This document shows, piece by piece, positions 34,554 through 42,908 of a stretch of 64,000 bases of DNA. The stretch is from positions 62,001 through 126,000 of the forward strand of contig CAWKAN010000021.1 of NCBI GenBank assembly GCA_963847615.1. The letters run 5' to 3'. The stretch's first letter is position 1, and each line of letters opens with the position of its first letter. Under the pieces are notes generated by a model. It was not told the origin of the DNA and did no database searches. It saw nothing but the letters and a program-made list of their open reading frames with translations. The stretch is from Palsa-883 sp963847615 (GTDB taxonomy: Bacteria > Pseudomonadota > Alphaproteobacteria > Acetobacterales > Acetobacteraceae). A program made the position numbers and the translations under genes.

Positions 34554-35817
34554 GGTGGGGCGGCGAGCAGCAGGCGGTTCACGTGCTCCAGCGCGGTGAA
34601 GGTCGCGCGCCAGGCGCGGGCGAACGGCCTCCGGGTTCGACCCGCGCGCGGCCAGCGCCGCCCCGATCTCGCCCACCGTCCGCCGTCCGTCCACCAGGCG
34701 CAGGATCGCCGGGGCCATCGCCGGCAGCGGGATCGGCGCGCGCAGCCCGTCGAACGCCATGGTCAGCGCCCCGTCCGGCTGGATGTAGCCGGCCAGTTGC
34801 TCCCCGGTCACCTCGCGCCCGATCGGCACCGCGTCTGGGGCCGTCGGATCGGCGCGCCCCCCCAGAAGGTTGACCGCAGCTTCCGGCGGCTCGGCGCGCA
34901 CGCAGTAGACGATGTGGGCGTTGATGTTGCCGGTGAGCGCCTCGGCCAGCGCGGCCCGCGCGGTCGGGTCCAGCGCCTCGGCCCGCGCGCGCAGCTTCGG
35001 GTCGGGTAGCCAGAACAGCGGGTCGTAGCGCAACGGCTCCACCCAGCAGGCGACGCGCAGCCCGGCCTCGGCCAGCAGCGCGGCGAACTGCGGCACCGTG
35101 AAGGCGCGGTCGCGCGGGTTCAGCAGCAGGTCGTACAGCCCGGCATCGCCGCCGTTCACGTGGTCGTCGAGGAAGCGGTTGTGCCGCAGCCAGGCGGTCT
35201 CCGGCAGATGCCGCATCACCCGGCGCGCCACGTCGAGCCGTGCCGCCGGCGGCGCGTCGGCGGGGGCCAGCAGGCGCAGCGCGTCCTGCACCATGTAGAC
35301 GCCGGTGCGCCCGTGCGGCGCGTAGACCATCAGCCCCAGCCCGCCGCCGGGTGCCAGCACCGCGGTCAGCGCGCGCAGTCCCGCGGCCGGGTCGGGCAGG
35401 TGGTGCAGCACGCCGCAGCAGTCGACGTAGTCGAACTCCCCCAGCCCGGCGCCGGGCAGGTCCAGCAGCGAGCCGCTCTCCCAGGCGATGTTGCGCAGCC
35501 CGCGCGCCGCGGCCCGCGCCTGGGCGATCTGCAACGCCGCGGCCGAGCGGTCGAGCCAGGTGACCGACCCGGCGCGCCCGGCCGTGGTCATCTGCTGGGC
35601 CAGCATCAGCGTGCCGTCGCCGGTGCCGCCACCGGCGAACAGCGCGCGCAGCGGCTGCGCGGCGGGGCGGCGGGCGCCGAAGATCCAATAGTCGATCTCG
35701 CGCAGGTGGCCGGGGCTGCCGACCACCAGCCGCCGCGCCTCCTCGCGCGGGTCGCGGCGCGGGTAGGGGAACGCCTCGGTACTGGGCGGCGAGCTGGCTG
35801 TCGGTTGCGTCGGTCAT
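34550..35817 (-). pseudogene. SAM-dependent methyltransferase with two one-base insertions
   Basis: Class I methyltransferase of about 420 residues. The main frame covers the Rossmann core: LFAGGGTGDGTLMLAQQM (motif I), SVTWLDRSAAAL, FDYVDCCGVLHHLPDP and a C-terminal extension. The true N-terminus MTDATDSQLAAQY is in another frame and continues as EAFPYPRRDPREEARRL only if one base is removed near 35779. The natural C-terminus FTALEHVNRLLLAAPP needs removal of one base between 34611 and 34626. From ATG to this stop the length is two bases more than a multiple of three, consistent with two insertions. Substrate unknown. Either a decayed gene or uncorrected sequence errors. Confidence 0.75.
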
Positions 35818-35839
35818 GCGCGCGGCATAGACCGACGCC

Positions 35840-36541
35840 ATGATCGAGGCCAGGGCACGCGGCTATTTCGGCATCGGCGTGGAGGGGGTGTCCAAGCCGG
35901 CCAATGTCGGCGCCCTGCTGCGCACCGCGCATGCCTTCGGCGCGGCGTTCTGCTTCAGCGTGGGGGCCGGCTGGGATGCCCGCGCGGCGCGCGCCGCCGA
36001 CACCGCCGAGACGCCGACGCACGTGCCGCTGTGGCGCTTTGCCGACCTGGACGCGTTGGCGCTGCCGCAGGGCTGCGCGCTGGTCGGCATCGAGCTGCTC
36101 GACGACGCGGTGGACCTGCCGTCCTTCCGCCACCCGCTGAACGCCGCCTATGTGCTGGGGCCGGAACGGTCCGGCCTGTCGCCGGCGCTGCTGGCACGCT
36201 GCCGCCACGTGGTGCGGGTGCCGACCCGCTTCGCGCTGAACCTGGCGGTGGCCGGGGCGCTGGTGCTGTACGACCGGTTGCTGCAGCACGGCCGCTTCGC
36301 CGAGCGGCCGGTCGGCAGTGCGATCGGCGGCGCCCCGGGAAATCCGGCGGCACGCGCGACGCCCGGCAGGCCGGGCAGCCCGCTGGCCGGCGCTCCAGGC
36401 AGCCCGTCGGACGGCACGACCGGCGGCGCGGAGGCCCGCCCGGCGGCGCCCGCGACGCCGACCTCGCCCGGCCATGGGGCGCCGCGTTTCCGCCGTACCC
36501 GCCCGGCCTGGCTCGGGACGGCGGCGGGCGGGGACAACTAA
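35840..36541 (+). CDS. SpoU/TrmH-family RNA 2'-O-methyltransferase with a low-complexity tail
   Basis: SPOUT-fold methyltransferase acting on tRNA or rRNA ribose. Motif 1 is GVSKPANVGALLRTAHAFGA, motif 2 YVLGPERSGLSP and motif 3 VPTRFALNLAVAGALVLYDRL, covering residues 1-150 and the usual length of the catalytic domain. The last 80 residues are a Pro/Gly/Ala-rich, probably disordered tail (for example GRPGSPLAGAPGSPSDG), unusual for the family. It is divergent from the methyltransferase gene with 22 bases between start codons, so the two share a promoter region. Confidence 0.85.
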   Translation: MIEARARGYFGIGVEGVSKPANVGALLRTAHAFGAAFCFSVGAGWDARAARAADTAETPTHVPLWRFADLDALALPQGCALVGIELLDDAVDLPSFRHPLNAAYVLGPERSGLSPALLARCRHVVRVPTRFALNLAVAGALVLYDRLLQHGRFAERPVGSAIGGAPGNPAARATPGRPGSPLAGAPGSPSDGTTGGAEARPAAPATPTSPGHGAPRFRRTRPAWLGTAAGGDN

Positions 36542-36591
36542 TCCCGCCGCGCCAGTTGTCCCGCGCGGGCGCAGACCGTATCTGTCGCGAC

Positions 36592-37149
36592 ATGCGCACC
36601 CATCCCTGGCTTCCAGCCGTCCTCCTGGCCTGCCTTGCCGCTCCGGCGCTGGCACAGGCGCCCAAACCGCAGGCTCGCCCGCCCGCGCACCCGCCGGCCG
36701 CCGTCATCGCGCCGAAGAAGCTCGGCAGCTTCGGGGACTGGATCGCGGCGACGCATGAGGAGGCGGGGGCCAAGGTCTGCTACGCCTTCACCTACGCGGC
36801 GCACTCGGTGCCGACCCTGGCGGGCCGCGAGGACGTCGTGCTGACCGTCGCCGAGCGTCCGGGTGCGCGCGACGACGTGGCGCTGACCGTTGGCTTCGCC
36901 TATGCCCCGGGCGCCACGGTGACGGTGCAGGTCGACCAGGCCGGGCTGGAGTTCTACACTGCGCAACCCCAGCCCGGGCACAATGCCTTCGCGCGCGACG
37001 GCAAGGCGGCGATCGTCGCGTTCCAGAAGGGCAGGGAGGCGCAGGCCCGCTCGCCCGGGCCGCGCAATGCCCCGGTGGTCGACACGTTCAGCCTGCGCGG
37101 CTTCAGCGCCGCCTACGCGGCGATCACCAAGGCCTGCCCGGCGAAGTGA
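36592..37149 (+). CDS. Invasion-associated locus B (IalB) family protein
   Basis: Periplasmic protein of 185 residues. The signal peptide MRTHPWLPAVLLACLAAPALA is followed by a Pro-rich linker, then the IalB domain beginning LGSFGDWIAATHEEAGAKVCYAFTYA and ending VVDTFSLRGFSAAYAAITKACPAK, with the two conserved Cys. In Bartonella IalB promotes erythrocyte entry; in environmental alphaproteobacteria the role is unknown. Its stop overlaps the rlmN start by four bases (GTGA). Confidence 0.85.
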   Translation: MRTHPWLPAVLLACLAAPALAQAPKPQARPPAHPPAAVIAPKKLGSFGDWIAATHEEAGAKVCYAFTYAAHSVPTLAGREDVVLTVAERPGARDDVALTVGFAYAPGATVTVQVDQAGLEFYTAQPQPGHNAFARDGKAAIVAFQKGREAQARSPGPRNAPVVDTFSLRGFSAAYAAITKACPAK

Positions 37150-38444
37150 CGCCCCCGCGGTTCCCCGCGCCGGCCGGGCAGGAACCCGCCGATCCCGTGG
37201 CGGTGCGTCGCCGTGGTGCGCGCCGCGATCCACCCACCGATGCCGCGCCGGACCCGGTGCTGGCGCTCACCGCGGCGGAACGCACGCGCATCCTTGCCAA
37301 GTCGGCGCTGTTCGATCCGCCGCCGACCGAATTGCCCGATGGGCGGCGCGACCTGGTGGGGTTGTCGCGCGCCGAACTGGCCGACGCGCTCGCCGCGATC
37401 GACGCGGCGCCGTTTCGCGCCAAGCAGCTCTGGCATTGGATCTACCACCGCGGAGTGACGGATTTCGCCCGCATGTCCACCATTGCGCGCCCGTTGCAGG
37501 CCAAGCTGGCGACCCAGTTCGTGGTCGGCCGGCCGCAGACCGTGGCCGCACAGCTCAGCACGGATGCGACCCAGAAATTCCTGTTCCGCTTTCGTGACGG
37601 CCAGGAGGCCGAGACGGTCTATATCCCCAGTCCGGAGGAAGACCGCGGCGCGGTCTGCGTCTCCTCCCAGGTCGGCTGCACGCTGTCCTGCCGGTTCTGC
37701 CACACCGGCACGCAGACACTGACGCGCAACCTGGGCGCGGCCGAGATCGTCGGGCAGTTCATGGCGGCGCGCGATGCGTACGCGGAATGGCCCGGGTCGG
37801 ACACGCCGAAGGCGGGCGAGACCCAAGGAGACAAAACCGGCCGGCTGCTGTCCAACATCGTGTTCATGGGCATGGGCGAGCCGCTGTACAACTACGTCAA
37901 TGTCGCCAAGGCGATCACCATCCTGATGGACAACGAGGGCATCGCGCTGTCGCGCCGGCGCATCACGCTGTCGACCTCGGGCGTGGTGCCGATGATGGAC
38001 CGCGCCGGGGCCGAGCTGGGCGTGAACCTGGCGGTCTCGCTGCACGCGGTGCGCGACGAGCTGCGCGACGAGATCGTGCCGCTGAACCGCAAGTATCCGA
38101 TCGCCGAGCTGATGGCGGCCTGCCGGCGCTATCCCGGCGCGTCGAACGCGCGGCGCATCACCTTCGAATACGTGATGCTGAAGGGGGTGAACGATACGCC
38201 GGCGGAGGCACGGGAACTGGTGCGGCTGATCACCGGGATGCCGGCGAAGGTGAACCTGATCCCGTTCAATCCGTGGCCCGGCAGTGCCTACGAGACCTCG
38301 ACCCCGGCGGCGATCGAGCGGTTCGCCAACATCGTGATGGATGCCGGGTTTGCCTCGCCGGTGCGCAGCCCGCGCGGGCGCGACATCCTGGCCGCATGCG
38401 GGCAGTTGCGCACCGCGAGCCGGCGGGGGCGGGCGGTGGCGTGA
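37146..38444 (+). CDS. rlmN: 23S rRNA (adenine2503-C2)/tRNA methyltransferase RlmN
   Basis: Radical SAM methyltransferase that methylates C2 of A2503 in 23S rRNA and of A37 in some tRNAs. The 4Fe-4S motif is CTLSCRFC, preceded by VSSQVGC; NIVFMGMGEPLYNY and SLHAVRDELRDEIVPLNRKY are family signatures, and the methyl-carrying Cys lies near the C-terminus in DILAACGQL. The start is a GTG overlapping the ialB-like stop. The 432-residue length includes an extra N-terminal segment of about 40 residues. This gene order (ialB-like then rlmN) is common in Acetobacteraceae. Confidence 0.95.
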   Translation: MTPPRFPAPAGQEPADPVAVRRRGARRDPPTDAAPDPVLALTAAERTRILAKSALFDPPPTELPDGRRDLVGLSRAELADALAAIDAAPFRAKQLWHWIYHRGVTDFARMSTIARPLQAKLATQFVVGRPQTVAAQLSTDATQKFLFRFRDGQEAETVYIPSPEEDRGAVCVSSQVGCTLSCRFCHTGTQTLTRNLGAAEIVGQFMAARDAYAEWPGSDTPKAGETQGDKTGRLLSNIVFMGMGEPLYNYVNVAKAITILMDNEGIALSRRRITLSTSGVVPMMDRAGAELGVNLAVSLHAVRDELRDEIVPLNRKYPIAELMAACRRYPGASNARRITFEYVMLKGVNDTPAEARELVRLITGMPAKVNLIPFNPWPGSAYETSTPAAIERFANIVMDAGFASPVRSPRGRDILAACGQLRTASRRGRAVA

Positions 38445-38526
38445 GGCGGTCGAAAGAGGTTGCAATACCGATATAGAATGGCCTGATCCGGCCACGACGA
38501 TCGATGGCGGCGCGGACCGGTCGCCG

Positions 38527-39744
38527 CTATCGCGGGATCAATTGTTGCAGCGGAACGGCGGCATCGGCCAGCAGCGCGACATCGACCGGCCGGGCGGATT
38601 TGATCAAGGCCTGGCCGGCGCGGATCTCACGCGGCGCGTTGGCCGCCGTCACGCCGATCACGCGGTCATCGGCGCCAAGATGCACCGCGACGAAGCCCCT
38701 CGGCGGATCGTCCACTCGGACGATGGTCCGCGCCGCCTCGGCCGGCAGGCCGGCGACCTGCAGGTTGACCCCGTGCTGATCGGTCCAAAACCACGGGATG
38801 TCGTCATATGGCGCGGTCTCGCCGCACATCGCCTTGCCCACCGCGATGCCGTGGTTCTGCGCGTGCCGCCAGGCCTCCAGCCGCAGCCGCCGGGCGAACA
38901 GCGGATGGTAGAACGCGGCGACGTCGCCGGCGGCGAACACGTCCGGCGCGCTGGTGCGGCCCAGCGCGTCCACCACGATGCCGCCCTCGATCGCCAGCCC
39001 GGCCTGCTCGGCCAGCGCCAGGTTGCGCTGCATGCCGATCCCGGCGATCACCAGCTCCGCCGGCAGCGCCGCCCCGTCGCGGCATTGCACGACGAACGCG
39101 TCGCCCGCGGCGGCGATACGTTCCACGACGACATCGAACCGCAGATCGACCCCGGCGTCGCGGTGCAGCGCCTCGATGAACCGCGCGCCCTCGGGCGAGA
39201 CCGCGCGGCCCATCGCGCCGCCCAGCGTCTCCAGCACGGTGACCTCCGCGCCGCGCGTCCGCGCCGAGGCGGCGATCTCCAGCCCGATGACGCCGGCGCC
39301 GATGCACACGACGCGCCGCGCCACGGCCAGCCGCGCGCGGATCGCCAGCGCGTCCGCCAGCGTGCGCAGGGTCAGCGCATGCGCCCCGCCCGGCACGGCG
39401 AGCCGGCGGGCCCGTCCGCCGGTCGCCAGCAGCACCCGGTCGTAGTCGAGCGCGCGCCCGTCGGCGAGGCGCACCCGATGCGCCTGCGGATCAAGCCAGA
39501 CCACCGCCATGCCCAGCAGAAGTTCGATGTCCTGCTCGGCGTATTTCGCGGCCGGGTGGAAATACGCCACCTCGGGCACCGGCTCGGCGGTCAGCATCGC
39601 CTTGGACAGCGGCGGGCGCTCATAGGGCCGCCAGGGCTCCTCGCCGATCAGCACGATGCGCCCGGCGAAGCCCGCCTGGCGCATGGCGATGGCGGCCCAG
39701 CCGCCGGCCTGGCCGGCGCCGATGATGAGGTGCGTTGCGCGCAT
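38527..39744 (-). CDS. FAD-dependent ferredoxin/rubredoxin reductase-like protein
   Basis: Pyridine-nucleotide flavoprotein of 405 residues. FAD motif HLIIGAGQAGGWAAIAMRQ at the N-terminus, PPLSKAMLTAEP, LLATGGRARRL, NAD motif VVCIGAGVIGLEIAAS and DVFAAGDVAAFYHP near the C-terminus. This arrangement is that of the reductase component of class I Rieske-type or cytochrome P450 oxygenase systems (CamA/BphA4 group). No oxygenase or ferredoxin gene is adjacent, so its partner is encoded elsewhere. A REP-free 64-base gap separates it from rlmN; upstream lies palindromic element B. Confidence 0.88.
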   Translation of the reverse strand: MRATHLIIGAGQAGGWAAIAMRQAGFAGRIVLIGEEPWRPYERPPLSKAMLTAEPVPEVAYFHPAAKYAEQDIELLLGMAVVWLDPQAHRVRLADGRALDYDRVLLATGGRARRLAVPGGAHALTLRTLADALAIRARLAVARRVVCIGAGVIGLEIAASARTRGAEVTVLETLGGAMGRAVSPEGARFIEALHRDAGVDLRFDVVVERIAAAGDAFVVQCRDGAALPAELVIAGIGMQRNLALAEQAGLAIEGGIVVDALGRTSAPDVFAAGDVAAFYHPLFARRLRLEAWRHAQNHGIAVGKAMCGETAPYDDIPWFWTDQHGVNLQVAGLPAEAARTIVRVDDPPRGFVAVHLGADDRVIGVTAANAPREIRAGQALIKSARPVDVALLADAAVPLQQLIPR

Positions 39745-39823
39745 GCCGCGATGCTCGCGCGCGGCGGCGGCGAAGCCAACCCCCCGCCGACACCCGGGCG
39801 ATCGGGGGACGAAAGCAAGGTTG

Positions 39824-40109
39824 GGGCTCCGCCCCAAACCCCGCCAGGGGCTTTGCCCCCTGGACCCCCACCAGAGGCAGCGGCCTCTGGACTCCATGAC
39901 TGGGAGTGTGGGGAGGGGGAGGGGGCGTGTGGGCAGGGTGTCCGGGTCGTCCGGCATACCGGACGACCCGGACACCCTGCCCACACGCCCCCTCCCCCTC
40001 CCCACACTCCCAGTCCGGGGTTCCAAGGGCTCCGCCCTTGGCGGGGTTCCAAGGGGCAGCGCCCCTTGGTGGGGTCTGGGGCGAAGCCCCAGCCTTGCTT
40101 TCGTCCCCC
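39824..40109. repeat. Large palindromic element, copy B
   Basis: Outer arms GGGGGACGAAAGCAAGG and CCTTGCTTTCGTCCCCC are complementary. Left hairpins GGGGCTTTGCCCC and CCAGAGGCAGCGGCCTCTGG, right hairpins AAGGGCTCCGCCCTT and AAGGGGCAGCGCCCCTT as in copy A. The centre (39899-40014) is a single uninterrupted inverted repeat with 56-base arms and a CATA loop. The shared part begins ACTGGGAGTGTGGGGAGG; the copy-specific core begins GGGTGTCCGGGTCGTCCGG. It stands between two divergently transcribed genes, unlike copies A and C. Confidence 0.95.
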
Positions 40110-40174
40110 GGGCCGCCCTTGTCAGTGCGCGGCCGGCGGCGGACGATCCGCTGCCTGAACCGGAGATCGCCGCC

Positions 40175-41753
40175 ATGCAGTACACCCCGCCGCCGCACGT
40201 CACGCAGAACTGGCTGCTCAGCAAGCCGTCGGCCGAGGGGCGGCGCGGCATCGTGGTCTCGCAGGTGAAGGGCGCGGCGGAGGCCGGGGTCGCGGTGCTC
40301 GACGCCGGGGGCAACGCGATCGATGCCGCGGTGGCGACCGCGCTGGCGCTGGCGACGGCGGAGCCATGGAACTGCGGCCTCGGCGGCATCGGCTTCGCGC
40401 TGGTGCACCGCGCCGGCCAGTCGCAGGTGGACGTGGTGGATTTCGGCCCGCGCGCGCCGCGCAACACCGATCCGGCGCGCTACAGGCTGACCGGGCGGAT
40501 GACCACCGACCTGTTCGCCTGGCCCGAGGTCGAGGGCGACATCAACATCCACGGCCCGCTGTCGGCCGCGATCCCCGCCGCGGTCGCCGGCTATGCGTTT
40601 CTGCTCCAGCGTTGGGGGCAGTTGCCGCTGCACGAGGTGATCGCGCCGGCGATCGCGCTGGCCCGGCGCGGGCTGCCGCAAGACTGGTACACCGCCGTAA
40701 AGATCTCGAATTCCGCCGCGGTGATCCGCAAGTATCCCGAAACGGCGAAGGTCTATCTGCCGAACGGCCTGCCGCCGGTGCCGCCGTACCAGGGCACGCC
40801 CGGGTTCTTCCGCCAGGGCAACCTTGCCGCGACGCTGGAGCGGCTTGGCCGCGCCGGGCTGCGCGACTTCTACGAGGGGGAGGTCGCCGCCGCGGTCGTC
40901 GCCGACTGCCCAGGCGCTGGGCGGCGTGCTGGCGGCCGAGGACCTGCGCGATTGCCAGGCGCGCACCTGGCAGGCGACCGAGATGGGCTGGCGCGGCCGC
41001 ACTCTGCACCTGACCGGCGGGCTGACCGCGGCGCCGACCTTGATGCGCGTGATGCAGCGGATGGCGGACGCGCCCTATGGCGGCGGGGCGCCCTCGGCCG
41101 CGTGGTATGTCGCGCTGGCCCGCGCCATGAAGGCGGCCTATGCCGAGCGCCTCGCGGGCCTGGGCGAGAGCGAGCCGGACAGCGCGCAAAGCTGCACCAC
41201 GCATCTGACGGTGTGCGATGCCGAGGGCACCACGGTGGCGATGACCACCACGCTGATGTCTTCGATGGGCAGCCGCGTGCTGCTGCCGAAAACCGGCGTG
41301 CTGCTGAACAACGGCATGATGTGGTTCGATCCGCGGCCGGGCACGCCGAACTCCATCGCGCCGGGCAAGCGGCCGCTGTGCAACATGCTGCCGATGATGC
41401 TGACCGAGGCCGGCCGGCCGTTCCTGGCGGCCGGCGCCTCGGGCGGGCGGCGCATCATGGCGGCGGTGTTCCAGGTGATGACGTTCATCGCCGATTTCGC
41501 CATGAGCGTGCAGGACGCGGCGCATCATCCGCGCATCGATGTGTCCAGCGTCGACACCGTCAGTGCCGATCGCCGCCTGCCGCAGGACGTGCTGGACGCG
41601 CTCGCCGCGGAAGGCAAGCTGGAGGTGGTGGAGCACGGCGCCGTGCCGATCAATTTCGCCTGCCCGAACGTGCTCGTGCAGCGCGCCGACGGCACGCGCA
41701 TCGGCATCAGCGACGCCGCCTCGCCCTGGTCGGGCGCCGTCGCCCAGAAGTAG
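40175..41753 (+). pseudogene. ggt: Gamma-glutamyltransferase family protein with a frameshift
   Basis: Ntn-hydrolase of the gamma-glutamyltranspeptidase family. First part: VVSQVKGAAEAGVAVLDAGGNAIDAAVATALALATAEPW and LAWPEVEGDINIHGPLSAAIPAAVAGY-like text; second part: CTTHLTVCDAEGTTVAMTTTLMSSMGS with the catalytic Thr, and RPLCNMLPMMLTEAGRPFLAAGASGGRRI. The two parts are in different frames, joined by one extra base near 40909-40911 (after VVADC, before QALGGVLAAEDL). Total length is one base more than a multiple of three. All catalytic motifs are present. The TAG stop is the GTAGGG of a REP-like repeat. Confidence 0.82.
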
Positions 41754-41779
41754 GGCGGAAGAGCGCAGCGTCTTCCGCC
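41750..41779. repeat. REP-like hairpin at the ggt stop codon
   Basis: GTAGGGCGGAAGAGCGCAGC continues to TCTTCCGCC and folds as GGCGGAAGA/TCTTCCGCC around GCGCAGCG. The TAG at 41751-41753 inside the repeat is the stop codon of the preceding gene. Same family as 1711-1796. Confidence 0.8.
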
Positions 41780-41784
41780 ACTTT

Positions 41785-42261
41785 CTAACCAACGCGCGAC
41801 CGCCGCTCCAGCCAGTGCCACACCGACCGGCAGGCCAGCGCGTCGGCCACCGCGCGATGCGCCTCGCCGTCCCACACATGCCCGACGCGCCCCGCCGCGT
41901 CGCCCAGCTTGAGCCACCGCCCGGCAACGTCCGCATAGCGTAACATCGCGCAGGTCACGCCGATGCCGGCCCAGAAGTCGCGGGGAAAGAAGCGCTGGTC
42001 GAACGCGGCATTGTAGATCACCACGATGCCGTCGGCGATCAACGCGGCGCGCACGGCTTCGGCAACCGCGTCGAGCGGCGGCGCGTCGCGCACCATGTCA
42101 TCGGTGATGCCGTGGATCGCGCTGGCCTGCGCCGGGATCGGCATCCCGGGATTGACCAGCGACTGGAACACCACCGCGCCGGCGTCATCGACGACGCCGA
42201 TCTCCACCACGCGGTCGCTGCGGGCGAGGCCTGTCGTTTCGGTGTCGAGGAACAGGGTCAT
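41785..42261 (-). CDS. DnaQ-like 3'-5' exonuclease
   Basis: DEDDh exonuclease of 158 residues. Exo I is FLDTETTGL with Asp6 and Glu8, Exo II lies in IVVIYNAAFDQRFF and Exo III is HRAVADA with His and Asp. The length is that of stand-alone exonucleases rather than the polymerase epsilon subunit. It is convergent with ggt, with a REP-like hairpin in the 31-base gap. Role probably in RNA or DNA end trimming; substrate unknown. Confidence 0.87.
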   Translation of the reverse strand: MTLFLDTETTGLARSDRVVEIGVVDDAGAVVFQSLVNPGMPIPAQASAIHGITDDMVRDAPPLDAVAEAVRAALIADGIVVIYNAAFDQRFFPRDFWAGIGVTCAMLRYADVAGRWLKLGDAAGRVGHVWDGEAHRAVADALACRSVWHWLERRSRVG

Positions 42262-42284
42262 GGCGCGCTCTCCGCTTCACGTAA

Positions 42285-42612
42285 TCAGCCGAAGGCACGG
42301 GTGATCAACGCGTCGATGGCACGGATAATCATCGCACTGTCGCTGTCATCCGCCAACGAGGCCACCACCGGACCGAGCGCCTTCACCGGGATCGTGAAAA
42401 TCTGCCACGGGGCAAGCACGAAGCTCCGGCCTTCGATACGGCACACTGGCGCGAGATCCGGATCGTAGTCGTTGGCGCCGCGCGGCTGGATCAGCGGGAT
42501 CACGACGCGCGTCGGCAGGCGATCCAACCGCCGCGACTGCACCAGGACGAGGTCAAGGTGCCGCGCGACGCGCCTGGCCTGTCACGCGATGCACAGCGAA
42601 TTGCTGCGTCAA
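42285..42612 (-). pseudogene. ccdB: CcdB-family toxin with a one-base insertion
   Basis: The CcdB gyrase-poison family is recognised from the C-terminal 80 residues: SRRLDRLPTRVVIPLIQP, PVCRIEGRSFVLAPWQIFTIP and the end SAMIIRAIDALITRAFG. The expected N-terminus reads from a TTG at 42612 (LTQQFAVHRVTGQARRAAP) but hits a stop at 42553-42555, in the other frame. The distance from TTG to the final stop is one base more than a multiple of three. A single insertion near 42550-42560 explains it. An alternative is a GTG start at 42542 giving an 85-residue truncated product. The TTG overlaps the antitoxin stop by four bases. Confidence 0.75.
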
Positions 42613-42854
42613 ATGGGCGAATGCTCCGCGCCGATGACGCCGAATTCCTCGAAGTGGGCGATCGCCAGGTCGATGGTGTTCTCGGTGCGGCGCTCCTTGT
42701 CCGCACGCTTGCGCATCTCGGTTGCGACATGTTCGGCCAGCAGCGCCTCTACCGTCTCGGACAGGTTGCTCGTGAGGCGCCGCGCCTCGCGCACCAGATC
42801 TTCGCTCAGCGTCATGTTCACCGGCTTCTTCGGCCCGCGCGGGACATGGTTCAT
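42609..42854 (-). CDS. ccdA: CcdA-like antitoxin
   Basis: An 81-residue antitoxin of the CcdA type. The N-terminus PKKPVNMTLSEDLVREARRL is a ribbon-helix-helix DNA-binding fold, followed by the helical toxin-binding tail (SETVEALLAEHVATEMRKR, AIAHFEEFGVIGAEHSPI), whose ending fits the CcdA tail that wraps CcdB. It is upstream of and overlapping the ccdB frame by four bases, the expected antitoxin-toxin order. ATGCGCATA-type palindromic sequence (TATGCGCATAGTATGCGCAT) just upstream of the ATG at 42870-42891 could be the operator. Confidence 0.88.
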   Translation of the reverse strand: MNHVPRGPKKPVNMTLSEDLVREARRLTSNLSETVEALLAEHVATEMRKRADKERRTENTIDLAIAHFEEFGVIGAEHSPI

Positions 42855-42869
42855 GCCGACCTCCTGTCT

Positions 42870-42891
42870 ATGCGCATAGTATGCGCATGCA
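42870..42891. promoter_or_regulatory. Possible CcdA operator (ATGCGCATA repeats)
   Basis: Two copies of TATGCGCATA, each self-complementary, lie 16-37 bases upstream of the antitoxin ATG. Autoregulation by ribbon-helix-helix antitoxins through such palindromes is established; use here is inferred from position. Confidence 0.6.
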
Positions 42892-42908
42892 CTGCGCGGT
42901 GCAATCGC

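Noticed and set aside
38341..40158. 605-residue plus-strand frame opposite the flavoprotein gene
   Set aside because: Antisense shadow of an FAD reductase that runs into palindromic element B.
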